A DNA stretch of 64,000 bases from JAWVFM01 sp963841455 (GTDB lineage Bacteria > Actinomycetota > Thermoleophilia > Solirubrobacterales > 70-9), in contig CAWJCU010000005.1 of the NCBI GenBank assembly GCA_963841455.1, positions 1 through 64,000 of the forward strand, written 5' to 3'. Position 1 is the stretch's first letter. Every line of letters begins with the position of its first letter. A program made the position numbers and the translations under genes. The notes beneath the pieces were generated by a model. It made no database searches, was not told where the DNA came from, and saw nothing but the letters and a program-made list of their open reading frames with translations. Below are positions 43,971 to 51,954 of the stretch, piece by piece.

Positions 43971-44170
43971 CAACCGCGGTCGCCACGCCGGTCGCTCCGG
44001 TGCGACTGTTCTCGCCCGACGCGGCCGGCGGACGCGCCCGAACGCTCGAGGACGCCGTGCTCGCGGCCGTCGAGAGCCGGCGTCTACGCGGGTTCGCGGC
44101 CTGCCTCGTCTGCGGCGAGCGAGTCGAGGCCTCCGGCGAGTGCCGGGCCTGCGGCTCCGAGCTCTCATAA
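43967..44170 (+). CDS. small zinc-ribbon protein downstream of lexA
   Basis: A 67-residue protein starting at GTG within the lexA stop (GTGA). Its C-terminus has two Cys pairs, CLVCGE and CRACGSELS, a probable zinc ribbon. The N part is helical (RTLEDAVLAAVESRRLRG). Coupling to lexA suggests SOS co-expression. Function unknown. Confidence 0.68.
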   Translation: MTTAVATPVAPVRLFSPDAAGGRARTLEDAVLAAVESRRLRGFAACLVCGERVEASGECRACGSELS

Positions 44171-44201
44171 CGCAGCAACACGGGGCGTAGACTTTGACCT
44201 C

Positions 44202-44532
44202 GCGGGCCACGCAGTCGCGGGAGGTGACAACACCCCTCGAGGAAAGTCCGGACACCAAAAGGGCAAGGGCGGTCGGTAACGCCGACCCGGGGAAACCCGC
44301 GGGAAAGTGCCACAGAAACGACACCGCCGATGGCGCCGCCTCACGTGAGCGGCGTACAGGCAAGGTTGAAATGGTGCGGTAAGAGCGCACCGGCGCCGCG
44401 GTGACGCGGCGTGTCAGGGCAAACCCCGCCCGGTGCAAGGCCAAGCAGGATCGACGACCCGGCCCGGCGAGATCCAGGTAGGCCGCAAAGATGGATGGCT
44501 GCGCCAGACAGGATCCGGCTTACAGGCCCGCT
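44202..44532 (+). ncRNA. rnpB: RNase P RNA, bacterial class A
   Basis: Catalytic RNA of tRNA 5-prime processing. Universal core elements are present: GAGGAAAGTCCGGAC near the 5-prime side, GGTGCGGTAAGAGCGCACCG, and ATCCGGCTTACAGG at the 3-prime side. The ends pair as GCGGGCC (44,202-44,208) with GGCCCGC (44,525-44,531), giving about 331 bases. It is followed at once by a strong terminator. Confidence 0.95.
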
Positions 44533-44536
44533 AAGG

Positions 44537-44562
44537 AAAAGCCCCGCATTTGCGGGGCTTTT
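44537..44562 (+). terminator. rho-independent terminator of rnpB
   Basis: AAAAGCCCCGC, a four-base loop, then GCGGGGCTTTT: a GC-rich stem with flanking A and T tracts. It is the clearest intrinsic terminator in the window. Confidence 0.92.
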
Positions 44563-44580
44563 CTATTGGTGCGATCCAGT

Positions 44581-44610
44581 ATGGTACGAATGTGATAGCT
44601 TGCGTACCAT
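44581..44610. promoter_or_regulatory. candidate TetR operator
   Basis: Perfect 8-base inverted repeat ATGGTACG / CGTACCAT separated by 14 bases, between the rnpB terminator and the DUF2236 gene, 29 bases before its start. The TetR-type gene is the second gene of this unit, so autoregulation through this site is likely. Confidence 0.65.
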
Positions 44611-44638
44611 CGTTCCCAGGCTCTGAGGAGGCCCCGCG

Positions 44639-45550
44639 ATGGCCCGCAACGGCGTCCTGCCCGCCGAAGGTGAAGTTCCAGATCTGATCCCGGGCCCGGG
44701 CTCGGTCGCCTGGCGGCTCTCGAGCGACGCCCGGATCATGAGCACGGCCGGATATGCGCTGATGCTCCAGGTCGCCCACCCGACGGTCGGCGCCGGCGTC
44801 CACGAGCACTCGAACTTCGAGGCGGACCCCTGGGGGCGCCTCCTTCGCACGCTCGACTACACGACGGTGATGGTCTACGGCCGGCCGGAGCTCGCTGGGC
44901 GCGATGGGCAGGCGCATCCACGAGATGCACAAGCACATCAAGGGCACGAAGCCAAACGGCGAGCGCTACTTCGCCCTCGAGCCCGAGGCCTACGCGTGGG
45001 TGCACGCGACGCTCGCCCAGTCGATCGTCGCCGGTAGCGAGCGGTTCGCGCGCCGCATGAGCCCGGCCGAGGTCGAGCGCTTCTACGCCGAGTGGCTGCG
45101 GGTCGGCCGGCTCATCGGCGTGCCCGCCGGGCGAGCTGCCCGAGCGCTGGGCGGATTTCCGCGCCTACTTCGACCGCATGGTCGACGAGCGGCTCGAGGA
45201 CAACCAGACCGTCCACACGGTCCTCCGGACCCTTGCGAAGCCGAAGGCGCCGCCGCTGCCGATGCTGAACGACCCGATGTGGCGCGCCGCAAGCCTCCCG
45301 ATGGGGCGCCTCGGGTGCCCTCGCGACCGTCGGTCTCCTCCCGCCGCGGTTGCGCGAGCGGCTCGGCCTGCGGTGGACCGCCGCGCAAGCCGTAGAGCTG
45401 CGGGCGCTCGCGGCGCTTTCGCGTGCCGCGACGCCGCTGATGCCGGAGAGTCTTCGCTGCTTCGGGCCGGCCTATCTGAAGTGGCGGCGCGAGGCGATCG
45501 ACCGAGGCGACGTGGCCTCCGGCGTGCCCGCCATGGCAGGCGCGGTTTGA
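44639..45550 (+). CDS. DUF2236 (MpaB-like) oxygenase-family protein (frame breaks)
   Basis: About 303 residues in four pieces. The N part reads WRLSSDARIMSTAGYALMLQVAH with HEHSNFEADPWGRLLRT, the middle RRIHEMHKHIKG, HATLAQSIVAGSERF and FYAEWLRVGRLIGVP, the end TVGLLPPRLRERLGLRW. This His-rich all-helical pattern is the DUF2236 family, related to latex-clearing protein and MpaB oxygenases, which bind heme through conserved His. Breaks lie near 44,893, 45,130 and 45,317. GAGGAG precedes the ATG. The substrate is unknown. It overlaps the TetR gene by four bases. Confidence 0.78.
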
Positions 45551-46176
45551 GCGCGGCCGCGACCGGACTGCTCGCGGCCGGGCTCGCCGGTAACACAAGC
45601 CCGCCGGAGGACGCTACGAGCGAGCGCATCCTCGACGCCGGCCTCGCCCTCGCCGCAGCCTCGGGGCTGCGGCACCTGACGATGGACGACGTGGCCGCTC
45701 GGGCCAAGGTGGGGCGCATGACCGTCTACCGGCGGTTCGGCGACAAGCGGCGCCTGGTGGAGGCACTCGGCATCCGCGAGGTCCGCCGCTGCCTCGCCGA
45801 GCTCGACGCCGCAGGCGACCCGGCCGACCCCGTCGCGGACCAGATCGCCGACGGCTTCGTGGCCAGCATGCGGATCGCCCGCGAGCACCCACTGCTCAAC
45901 CGCCTCGCGCGGGTCGAGCCCGAGGCGGTGCTCGAGGCCGCGAACGCCGACGGCGCCGCGACGTTCGCCCTGGCCCGCGCCTACATGGCGGGACGGCTGC
46001 GGGCGGCGCAGGAGGCGGGGTCCCTGGGCGAGCTCGACGTCGACGCCGCCGCCGAGATCCTCGTCCGGCTGGCCATCAGCTTCGTGCTCATCCAGCCGAG
46101 CGTCCTGCCGCTCGACGACGAGGAGCGCCTGCGCGGGGTGGCGATCGATCTGATCGCTCCGATCGTCGCCGCATAG
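45547..46176 (+). CDS. TetR-family transcriptional regulator
   Basis: A 209-residue repressor-type protein starting at TTG within the stop of the DUF2236 gene (TTGA). The N-terminal helix-turn-helix domain has ERILDAGLALAAASGLRHLT and ARAKVGRMTVYRRFGDKRRL, typical of TetR. The C-terminal ligand domain is Ala/Leu-rich. It probably controls its own unit through the inverted repeat at 44,581, with a substrate of the oxygenase as inducer (inference). Confidence 0.86.
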   Translation: MSAAATGLLAAGLAGNTSPPEDATSERILDAGLALAAASGLRHLTMDDVAARAKVGRMTVYRRFGDKRRLVEALGIREVRRCLAELDAAGDPADPVADQIADGFVASMRIAREHPLLNRLARVEPEAVLEAANADGAATFALARAYMAGRLRAAQEAGSLGELDVDAAAEILVRLAISFVLIQPSVLPLDDEERLRGVAIDLIAPIVAA

Positions 46177-46258
46177 GCCTCGAGCGCGTCTTTACGAAAT
46201 CTCGACGCCGCACGGCGGATTCTCTACGTCGCCTTAACGCCCGGCGTCGCACGATGGT

Positions 46259-48292
46259 GTGGTGGCGAGCTCCGCAACCCGAACCCGCAGCCTTCATGAG
46301 GCGGCCCACAAGCTCGGCCCCCGTCCCGCGGCGCGGCCCCCGACCGCCGACGACGAGCACGCGGAGGCGGCGCGGAAGCGCGTCGAGGCCCTGAGCGACC
46401 CCGACCGGGACGTTGTCCCCCATGCCGGGCGGACCCTGCTGGCCCTCGGTGCCCTCGGCGTCGTCTACGGCGACATCGGCACGAGCCCCCTCTACACCGA
46501 GCAGGTCATCTTCACGGCCCATCGCGCGGCTGCCCATGCAACGCCCGCGGGTGTCTACGGCGTTGCATCGCTGATCTTCTGGGCGCTCATGATCGTCGTG
46601 TCGCTCAAGTACGCGGGGTTCATCATGCGCGCGCACAACCGCGGCGACGGCGGCATCATGGCCCTGGCGGCTCTCCTGCAGCGCAACAAGGTCGCCTCCG
46701 GCGCTGCGCTCGTGACGCTCGGCATCTTCGGTGCGGCGCTCTTCTTCGGCGACGGGATCATCACGCCGGCCATCTCCGTGCTCGGGTCGGTGCAGGGCCT
46801 GAACGTCGTGGAGCCAGGGCTCGCCCACCTGATCGTTCCGATCTCGGTCGCGATCCTCGTCGGCCTGTTCCTCCTCCAACGCCGGGGATCGGGCGCGATC
46901 GGCTGGCTGTTCGGCCCCGTGATCCTGGTCTGGTTCCTCGCCATCGGCCTGCTCGGCCTGAGCCAGCTGGTGAAGGACCCGGCCGTGCTGCAGGGCCTGT
47001 CGCCCACCTGGGGAGTGCGGTTCATGATCGATAACGGCGCCGCGGGATTCCTCACGCTCGGAGGCGTCGTGCTCGCCGTGACCGGCGCGGAGGCTCTCTA
47101 TGCGGACCGCGGCCATTTCGGCGCCGCGCCGATACGCCTCGGCTGGTTCGCCGTCGCCCTGCCCGCCCTGATGCTGAACTACCTGGGCCAGGGCGTGCTG
47201 ATCCTCCACGACCCGAGCGCGGCGGCCAACCCGTTCTTCCTGATGGTCCCTGGGTGGGCGCAGTACCCGATGCTCTTCCTCGCGACCGCGGCGACGATCA
47301 TCGCCTCGCAGGCGGCGATCTCAGGATCCTTCTCGGTCGCGAGGCAGGCCGTGCAGCTCGGCTTCCTGCCGCGCCTCAAGATCCTCCACACCTCCAAGCT
47401 CGAGGGTCAGATCTACGTTCCGCTGATCAACTGGGCTCTGTGCCTCGGCGTGGTCGTGCTCACCGTCGTCTTCGCCTCGGCGGACAAGCTCGGCGACATC
47501 TACGGCGTCGCCGTCACCGGGACGTTCATCCTCAACACGATCCTCTTCATCGCCGTCGCCAGGCGCCTGTGGCGGACGCCGAAGTGGAAGCTCGTGCCCG
47601 TTGCGCTGCTCTTCGGGACGGTTGAGATTGCGTTCTTCGCCGCGAACATCGCCAAGGTCGAGCACGGCGCATGGCTCTCGCTCGCGATCGCGCTGGTGAT
47701 CTCGCTCGTGATGCTCAACTGGCGGCGGGGGCAGGTGATCATGACCCGCAAGCGCGTCGCCCAGGAGGGCTCGCTGAGCGAGTTCCTCGACGAGCTCTCC
47801 GAGGCCGAGCCGCCCATCGTCCGGGTCCCCGGGGTGGCGGTGTTCCTGAACCCGAGCAAGGACACCACGCCGCTCGCCCTGCGGGCGGAGGTCGAGCACA
47901 CCCACACCTTCCATCGGCGGGTCGTGATGGTCTCGATGGACACGGTCGGGATCCCGCACGTCGACGAGGCGGACCGGTTCACCGTCGAGAGGGTCGGGAG
48001 CAGGTTCAGGGCCGTCCACGTGACCGTCAGGGTCGGCTATCAGGACGCGCTCGACGTCCCGGAGGCACTGCGCCTCTGCCGCGCGCAGGGGCTGCTCCCG
48101 CGAGACCTCGACATCGAGCACGCCTCCTACTTCCTCTCGAAGATGGCGATCACACCGACCGACGCCCCTCGCCTCGAGCGGTGGCGCAAGAGGCTCTTCA
48201 TCGCGATGGCGCGAAACGCGGCGAGCCCGATCGACGCGTTCGGCCTCCCCCGCGAGAGGACCGTGATCGTCGGCTCGCAGATCGCGCTCTAG
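46259..48292 (+). CDS. kup: potassium uptake protein Kup
   Basis: A 677-residue K+/H+ symporter of the KUP/HAK family. After a 55-residue hydrophilic N-terminus come LGALGVVYGDIGTSPLY, the family signature, NRGDGGIMAL, FFGDGIITPAISVL and GAEALYADRGHFG, about 12 membrane helices in all and a 170-residue cytoplasmic tail. It would take up potassium at low external levels or low pH. No c-di-AMP riboswitch precedes it, unlike some homologs. The TAG stop shares CTAG with the stop of the convergent marR gene. Confidence 0.95.
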   Translation: MVASSATRTRSLHEAAHKLGPRPAARPPTADDEHAEAARKRVEALSDPDRDVVPHAGRTLLALGALGVVYGDIGTSPLYTEQVIFTAHRAAAHATPAGVYGVASLIFWALMIVVSLKYAGFIMRAHNRGDGGIMALAALLQRNKVASGAALVTLGIFGAALFFGDGIITPAISVLGSVQGLNVVEPGLAHLIVPISVAILVGLFLLQRRGSGAIGWLFGPVILVWFLAIGLLGLSQLVKDPAVLQGLSPTWGVRFMIDNGAAGFLTLGGVVLAVTGAEALYADRGHFGAAPIRLGWFAVALPALMLNYLGQGVLILHDPSAAANPFFLMVPGWAQYPMLFLATAATIIASQAAISGSFSVARQAVQLGFLPRLKILHTSKLEGQIYVPLINWALCLGVVVLTVVFASADKLGDIYGVAVTGTFILNTILFIAVARRLWRTPKWKLVPVALLFGTVEIAFFAANIAKVEHGAWLSLAIALVISLVMLNWRRGQVIMTRKRVAQEGSLSEFLDELSEAEPPIVRVPGVAVFLNPSKDTTPLALRAEVEHTHTFHRRVVMVSMDTVGIPHVDEADRFTVERVGSRFRAVHVTVRVGYQDALDVPEALRLCRAQGLLPRDLDIEHASYFLSKMAITPTDAPRLERWRKRLFIAMARNAASPIDAFGLPRERTVIVGSQIAL

Positions 48293-48768
48293 GCCGAGGC
48301 CGGGGCGGCCTCGGTGGCCAGCGCCTCGCCCTCGCAGGTGCTCGCGGTCACCTTCTGGAGCGTCGCGGAGATCAGCTCGGCCTCTTCGGGGCTGAGGGTC
48401 CGGAGATGGCGCCCGAGCTCGGCCTCGTACACGGTCTGCATTTCCTCGAGCATGCTCTCGCCCGCGGGGGTGAGCTCGGCCTGGAAGCTCCGGCGGTCCG
48501 TCGTGCAGGTGACGCGCTCCAGGTAGCCCGCGGCCTCTAGGCGATCGACGAGTTTCGTGATCCCGCCGCGGCTGAGGGTGAGCCACTCGGCGAGGTCGCT
48601 CATGCGGGGGGCGCCGGTCGCGCTGCTCTTGACGGCCGACAGGACCTCGAACCAGCTGAGCGGCGGGAGGTCGGCGGAGGCGAGGGCGCGCTGGACCCGC
48701 TCCGTGACCGTGGCGTGGCTCGTCACGACCGCTCGCCAGGCGTCGAGGTGGGGGCTTGATGAGTCCAT
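48289..48768 (-). CDS. MarR-family transcriptional regulator
   Basis: A 159-residue winged-helix regulator. SWFEVLSAVKSSATGAPRMSD, shown here in part, leads into LTLSRGGITKLVDRLEAAGYLE, the recognition helix and wing, and TDRRSFQAELTPAG. The Met at 48,768 (MDSSSPHLD) is preferred to one 21 codons upstream, which would lie inside the promoter region of the divergent yceI operon. Two near-palindromic sites in that region are its likely operators. Confidence 0.87.
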   Translation of the reverse strand: MDSSSPHLDAWRAVVTSHATVTERVQRALASADLPPLSWFEVLSAVKSSATGAPRMSDLAEWLTLSRGGITKLVDRLEAAGYLERVTCTTDRRSFQAELTPAGESMLEEMQTVYEAELGRHLRTLSPEEAELISATLQKVTASTCEGEALATEAAPASA

Positions 48769-48793
48769 GCCCAGATAGTAGCCGAGTAAACAG

Positions 48794-48836
48794 TTGACAT
48801 GGCAATCAGTTGTTGGTATATTGCTTGCCACGGCAA
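48794..48836 (+). promoter_or_regulatory. consensus promoter with two MarR-type operator sites
   Basis: TTGACA (48,794-48,799), a 17-base spacer and TATATT (48,817-48,822) form a near-perfect housekeeping promoter for the yceI operon. Two 12-base sites of the form TTGnCAnGGCAA lie at 48,794-48,805 (over the -35) and 48,825-48,836 (after the -10), 31 bases apart, about three helical turns. They sit between marR and yceI, so repression of this promoter by the MarR protein is the simplest reading. Confidence 0.75.
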
Positions 48837-48870
48837 CTATTTACGAGTCAATCTTAGAAGGAGGATCAAG

Positions 48871-49401
48871 ATGAGCACAGCAACGGCAACCAGGGTCCCC
48901 GAGGGGACGTACAACCTGGACCCGGTCCACAGCACGTTCGGATTCGCCGTGAAGCACAACGGCGTGTCCACGTTCCGCGGCCATTTCGACCAGGTCGAGG
49001 CGAGCCTCGAGGACGGCGTCCTCGTCGGCACGGCGCAGGTCGAGTCGATCAACGTTCCGATCGCGGACCTCAAGGGCCACCTGCTCTCGCCGGATTTCTT
49101 CAACGCGGCCGAGACGCCGACGGTGACCTTCCGCTCGACCGAGATCCGCGTGGGCGACGACGGGAGCGCCGAGGTTGACGGCGAGCTCACCATCCGCGGC
49201 ATCACCAAGCCGGTCACCGCCAAGGGCACGTTCGCGCACGGCGTCGGCATCAGCGGCGCCGAGATCGTCGGCATCGGTCTCGAGGCCGAGGTCGACCGCC
49301 GCGAGTACGGTCTCGACTGGCAGGCCGAGCTGCCGAGCGGCGGCGAGGTCCTTGCCTGGGACGTCGTGCTCGAGGTCCATCTCGAGCTCGCGAAGGACTG
49401 A
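48871..49401 (+). CDS. YceI-family lipocalin-like protein 1
   Basis: A 176-residue protein starting after AAGGAGG. The YceI beta-barrel is recognised from YNLDPVHSTFGFAVKHNGV, LSPDFFNAAETPTVTFRST and GELTIRGITKPVTAKG. Such proteins bind long isoprenoid or lipid molecules. There is no signal peptide, so it should be cytoplasmic. It is first in a three-gene unit with an FMN reductase and a second YceI protein, under a MarR-type promoter. Confidence 0.9.
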   Translation: MSTATATRVPEGTYNLDPVHSTFGFAVKHNGVSTFRGHFDQVEASLEDGVLVGTAQVESINVPIADLKGHLLSPDFFNAAETPTVTFRSTEIRVGDDGSAEVDGELTIRGITKPVTAKGTFAHGVGISGAEIVGIGLEAEVDRREYGLDWQAELPSGGEVLAWDVVLEVHLELAKD

Positions 49402-49406
49402 TCGAG

Positions 49407-49964
49407 ATGCGGATCCTCGGCATATCCGGCAGCCTGCGCCGCGGGTCCCACAACACGCGCCTGCTCCGGGCGGCGGCAAGGCTGCTGCCGCCCGGCGTGG
49501 AGGTCGAGGTCTTCGATGCCCTCGGTGATCTGCCGCCCTACAACGCCGACGACGACGTCGAGCCGGCTCATCCGGCGGTCGCCCGGCTGCGCGAGGAGAT
49601 CGCCGCCGCCGATGCCGTCCTGATCGCGACGCCTGAATACAACGGCTCGATCCCAGGCGTCCTGAAAAACGGCCTGGACTGGGCGTCGCGCCCCCTCCCC
49701 GGCAGCGCCCTCCAGGGCAAGCCGGTGGCCGTGATCGGGGCGTCGACTGGGCTCTTCGGCGCCGTCTGGGCTCAGGCCGAAACGAGGAAGGTGCTCGGCG
49801 TGATCGGGGCCGACGTGATCGATGATGAGCTGCCCGTTGGCCAGGCCGATACCGCGTTCGGCGATGACGGCCGACTTCTGGATGCCGACCAGAACGGCGT
49901 CCTGACGGGCCTCGTGGATGTCATGGCAGCTCGAGCCGGCGCGCTCGAGGCGCAGGCGGCCTGA
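49407..49964 (+). CDS. NADPH-dependent FMN reductase / quinone reductase-like
   Basis: A 185-residue flavodoxin-fold enzyme. FMN-binding GISGSLRRGSHNTRLLRAA and the TPEYNGSIPGVLKNGLDW motif are typical of the YieF/ArsH-like NADPH:FMN or quinone reductases. It follows yceI by five bases and overlaps the next yceI by one base. Quinone or electrophile detoxification would fit MarR control of the operon. Confidence 0.9.
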   Translation: MRILGISGSLRRGSHNTRLLRAAARLLPPGVEVEVFDALGDLPPYNADDDVEPAHPAVARLREEIAAADAVLIATPEYNGSIPGVLKNGLDWASRPLPGSALQGKPVAVIGASTGLFGAVWAQAETRKVLGVIGADVIDDELPVGQADTAFGDDGRLLDADQNGVLTGLVDVMAARAGALEAQAA

Positions 49965-50569
49965 TGGCGACCTGGATCTTCGAGCCTGGCCACACCGAAG
50001 CGGAGTTCCGCGCTCGGCACATGATGGTCACCTGGGTCCGCGGCCTCTTCAAGAACGTCCGTGGCCGCCTCGAGCTGGAGTGGGACAGATGCCTCGACGC
50101 CACGTTCGCGGGCGAAATCGATGCGGCTGAGATCTGGACCGGGGAGGCCGAGCGTGACGCACACCTGCGAAGCGCGGACTTCCTCGACGTCGCCAACCAC
50201 CCCAAGATCACCTTCGAGGGCCGCTTCACCGATCGAACCGGGGGGACGGCCTTCAAAGGGGAGGTGGATCTCACGATCCGCGGGGTCACCAGGACCGTGC
50301 CGCTCGACATTCACTACATGGGCGAGTGGACGACGCCGTTTTGGATGGACGGCGAGAACAGGGGCGAGCTGCGCCGGATCGGCTTCGAGGCGCTGACGAA
50401 GATCAACCGACACGACTTCGGCGTGTCCTGGCAGGACGAGATTCCCGGCGGCGGCGTGGTCGTTTCGAATGAGATCGAGCTGGCTCTCGACATCGAGGCC
50501 ATGCTGCTCTCCGATCTCGAGCAAACCGGCGCGATCGATTACTACCGCGAGCGAGACGCCGTTAGCTGA
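49964..50569 (+). CDS. YceI-family lipocalin-like protein 2
   Basis: A 201-residue paralog of the first YceI protein, quite diverged: WIFEPGHTEAEFRARHMMV at the start, LRSADFLDVANHPKITFEG and VDLTIRGVTRTVPLDI in the middle. The ATG overlaps the reductase stop (TGATG). There is no signal peptide. Two different YceI barrels with one flavin reductase suggest handling of an isoprenoid quinone or similar hydrophobic redox molecule (inference). Confidence 0.87.
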   Translation: MATWIFEPGHTEAEFRARHMMVTWVRGLFKNVRGRLELEWDRCLDATFAGEIDAAEIWTGEAERDAHLRSADFLDVANHPKITFEGRFTDRTGGTAFKGEVDLTIRGVTRTVPLDIHYMGEWTTPFWMDGENRGELRRIGFEALTKINRHDFGVSWQDEIPGGGVVVSNEIELALDIEAMLLSDLEQTGAIDYYRERDAVS

Positions 50570-50577
50570 GGTCGCGG

Positions 50578-51954
50578 CTAGGCGCCGACGCGGACGCTGA
50601 TCCCGAAGAAGTCGAGCATGTGAGGCATCGGCCTCGCCGGATCGAGGCGAGGATGAACCTCGGCGACCTCACCTGCGAGGACCGTCGCGAGCGCCGAGCA
50701 GCCGACCAGCTCGACCAGGTCCACTCCAGGGCAGCCCTGGGGCCCATGGCTCAGGTGGTTGAACGCCCAATCCTCGGGCGCGTCGCCCTCCGTCCAGGCC
50801 TCGGGGGCGAAGCGGTCGGCGAAGTCGTGGCGGTCGGGGTCGCGGTGCATGTAGGTGTTGACGATGACCAGCTGTGTGCCCTTCGCCACGGCCACACCGC
50901 GCCAGTCGGTCTCCCGGACGGCCACGCGTGCGAGCATCGGCGTCGTCGGCCACAGGCGCATCGCCTCGTGAAGGGAGGCCGCGAGGTAGGTGCGGTCGCC
51001 GGCCCGCTCGACTGTCTCTGGATGGCTCGCGATTGCGGCGAGGGCGCGCAGCGCGTTGATCGCGAGCGTGTCACCCATCGCGAAGAGCCAGTGGGTCAAC
51101 TGCCGCAGGGGCACGGTCCGCGCGCCGGCCGGGGCGGATGCGAAGCGCGAGACCAGGCTGCCCTCCTCTGCATCGTCGACGTAGCGCTGGACGCGGTCGA
51201 GGTAGGGAGTGAGCTCCTCGGAGGGTCCGTCCGGGAGCGAGTTTGCCTCGTCCATCATCCGCGCGAGCTGCGCGGTGAGCTCTCCGTCCTCGCGGGCGGC
51301 GTCGCCGAGCACGATTCGCCGGGTGATCCGCTGGAACGCGGTTGACCAGGTCTCCCAATCGACGGCGCCCCCGGCAGCCGCCAGGGCGGTCTCGATCTCG
51401 TCGGCGACGACCGCCGTGGCCCGCTCGGCGAGCGGATGCGGCCTCTCCCCGGTCGCGAGCACCGCCTCGTTGAAGGGGCGACGGCTGCGCCACTCGCCGC
51501 CGCGCGAGATCGTGAGCGCGTCGGGCTGAAAATGAGCCATGCCCTTGCGCTTCGCCTCGGGGTCGGAGGCGAAGGGGTCTGGCGAGCCCTCGAGCAGGCG
51601 CCGCACGTCGTCGACGTCGAGCAGCAGCAGCGCCGGCGACGGCCCCACCCGTACCCAGACCGGCGAGCCGCCGTAGTTCCGGCGCATCCCGCGCAGCAGC
51701 CGCACCCCCCAGCGGTCGACGTCGGCTCGCGTCGCCGCCCGCACCGCGCGAGCGCGCCGGCGGAACAGGCCCTGCACGGCGTTCGGGACGACCACGAGTG
51801 CATTGAATTGCGCGTTCTCGGCAACGGAGGCGCTCGGCAGCTCGCCCTCGCCGGGCCCGAGGTTGACCCCGGGCAGGGAGTTGACGGTCGCGCGGGCGAT
51901 GCCTCCTACGCCCACGGCGGGCTCAGCCCAGCGTGTTCCAGGGAGCGAACGCAT
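50578..51954 (-). CDS. cytochrome P450-like protein
   Basis: A 458-residue heme-thiolate monooxygenase-like protein. The K-helix ExxR is in LHEAMRLWP, and the Cys loop is HLSHGPQGCPGVDL, giving GxxxCxG, but Leu replaces the usual Phe and Gln the usual His/Arg. I-helix-like HWLFAMGDTLAINALRAL lacks the acid-Thr pair. These changes resemble P450s that rearrange hydroperoxides (CYP74/Ppo type) rather than activate O2. It overlaps the alpha-dioxygenase-like gene by 32 bases, or starts at a GTG eight bases after it (51,915). Confidence 0.8.
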   Translation of the reverse strand: MRSLPGTRWAEPAVGVGGIARATVNSLPGVNLGPGEGELPSASVAENAQFNALVVVPNAVQGLFRRRARAVRAATRADVDRWGVRLLRGMRRNYGGSPVWVRVGPSPALLLLDVDDVRRLLEGSPDPFASDPEAKRKGMAHFQPDALTISRGGEWRSRRPFNEAVLATGERPHPLAERATAVVADEIETALAAAGGAVDWETWSTAFQRITRRIVLGDAAREDGELTAQLARMMDEANSLPDGPSEELTPYLDRVQRYVDDAEEGSLVSRFASAPAGARTVPLRQLTHWLFAMGDTLAINALRALAAIASHPETVERAGDRTYLAASLHEAMRLWPTTPMLARVAVRETDWRGVAVAKGTQLVIVNTYMHRDPDRHDFADRFAPEAWTEGDAPEDWAFNHLSHGPQGCPGVDLVELVGCSALATVLAGEVAEVHPRLDPARPMPHMLDFFGISVRVGA

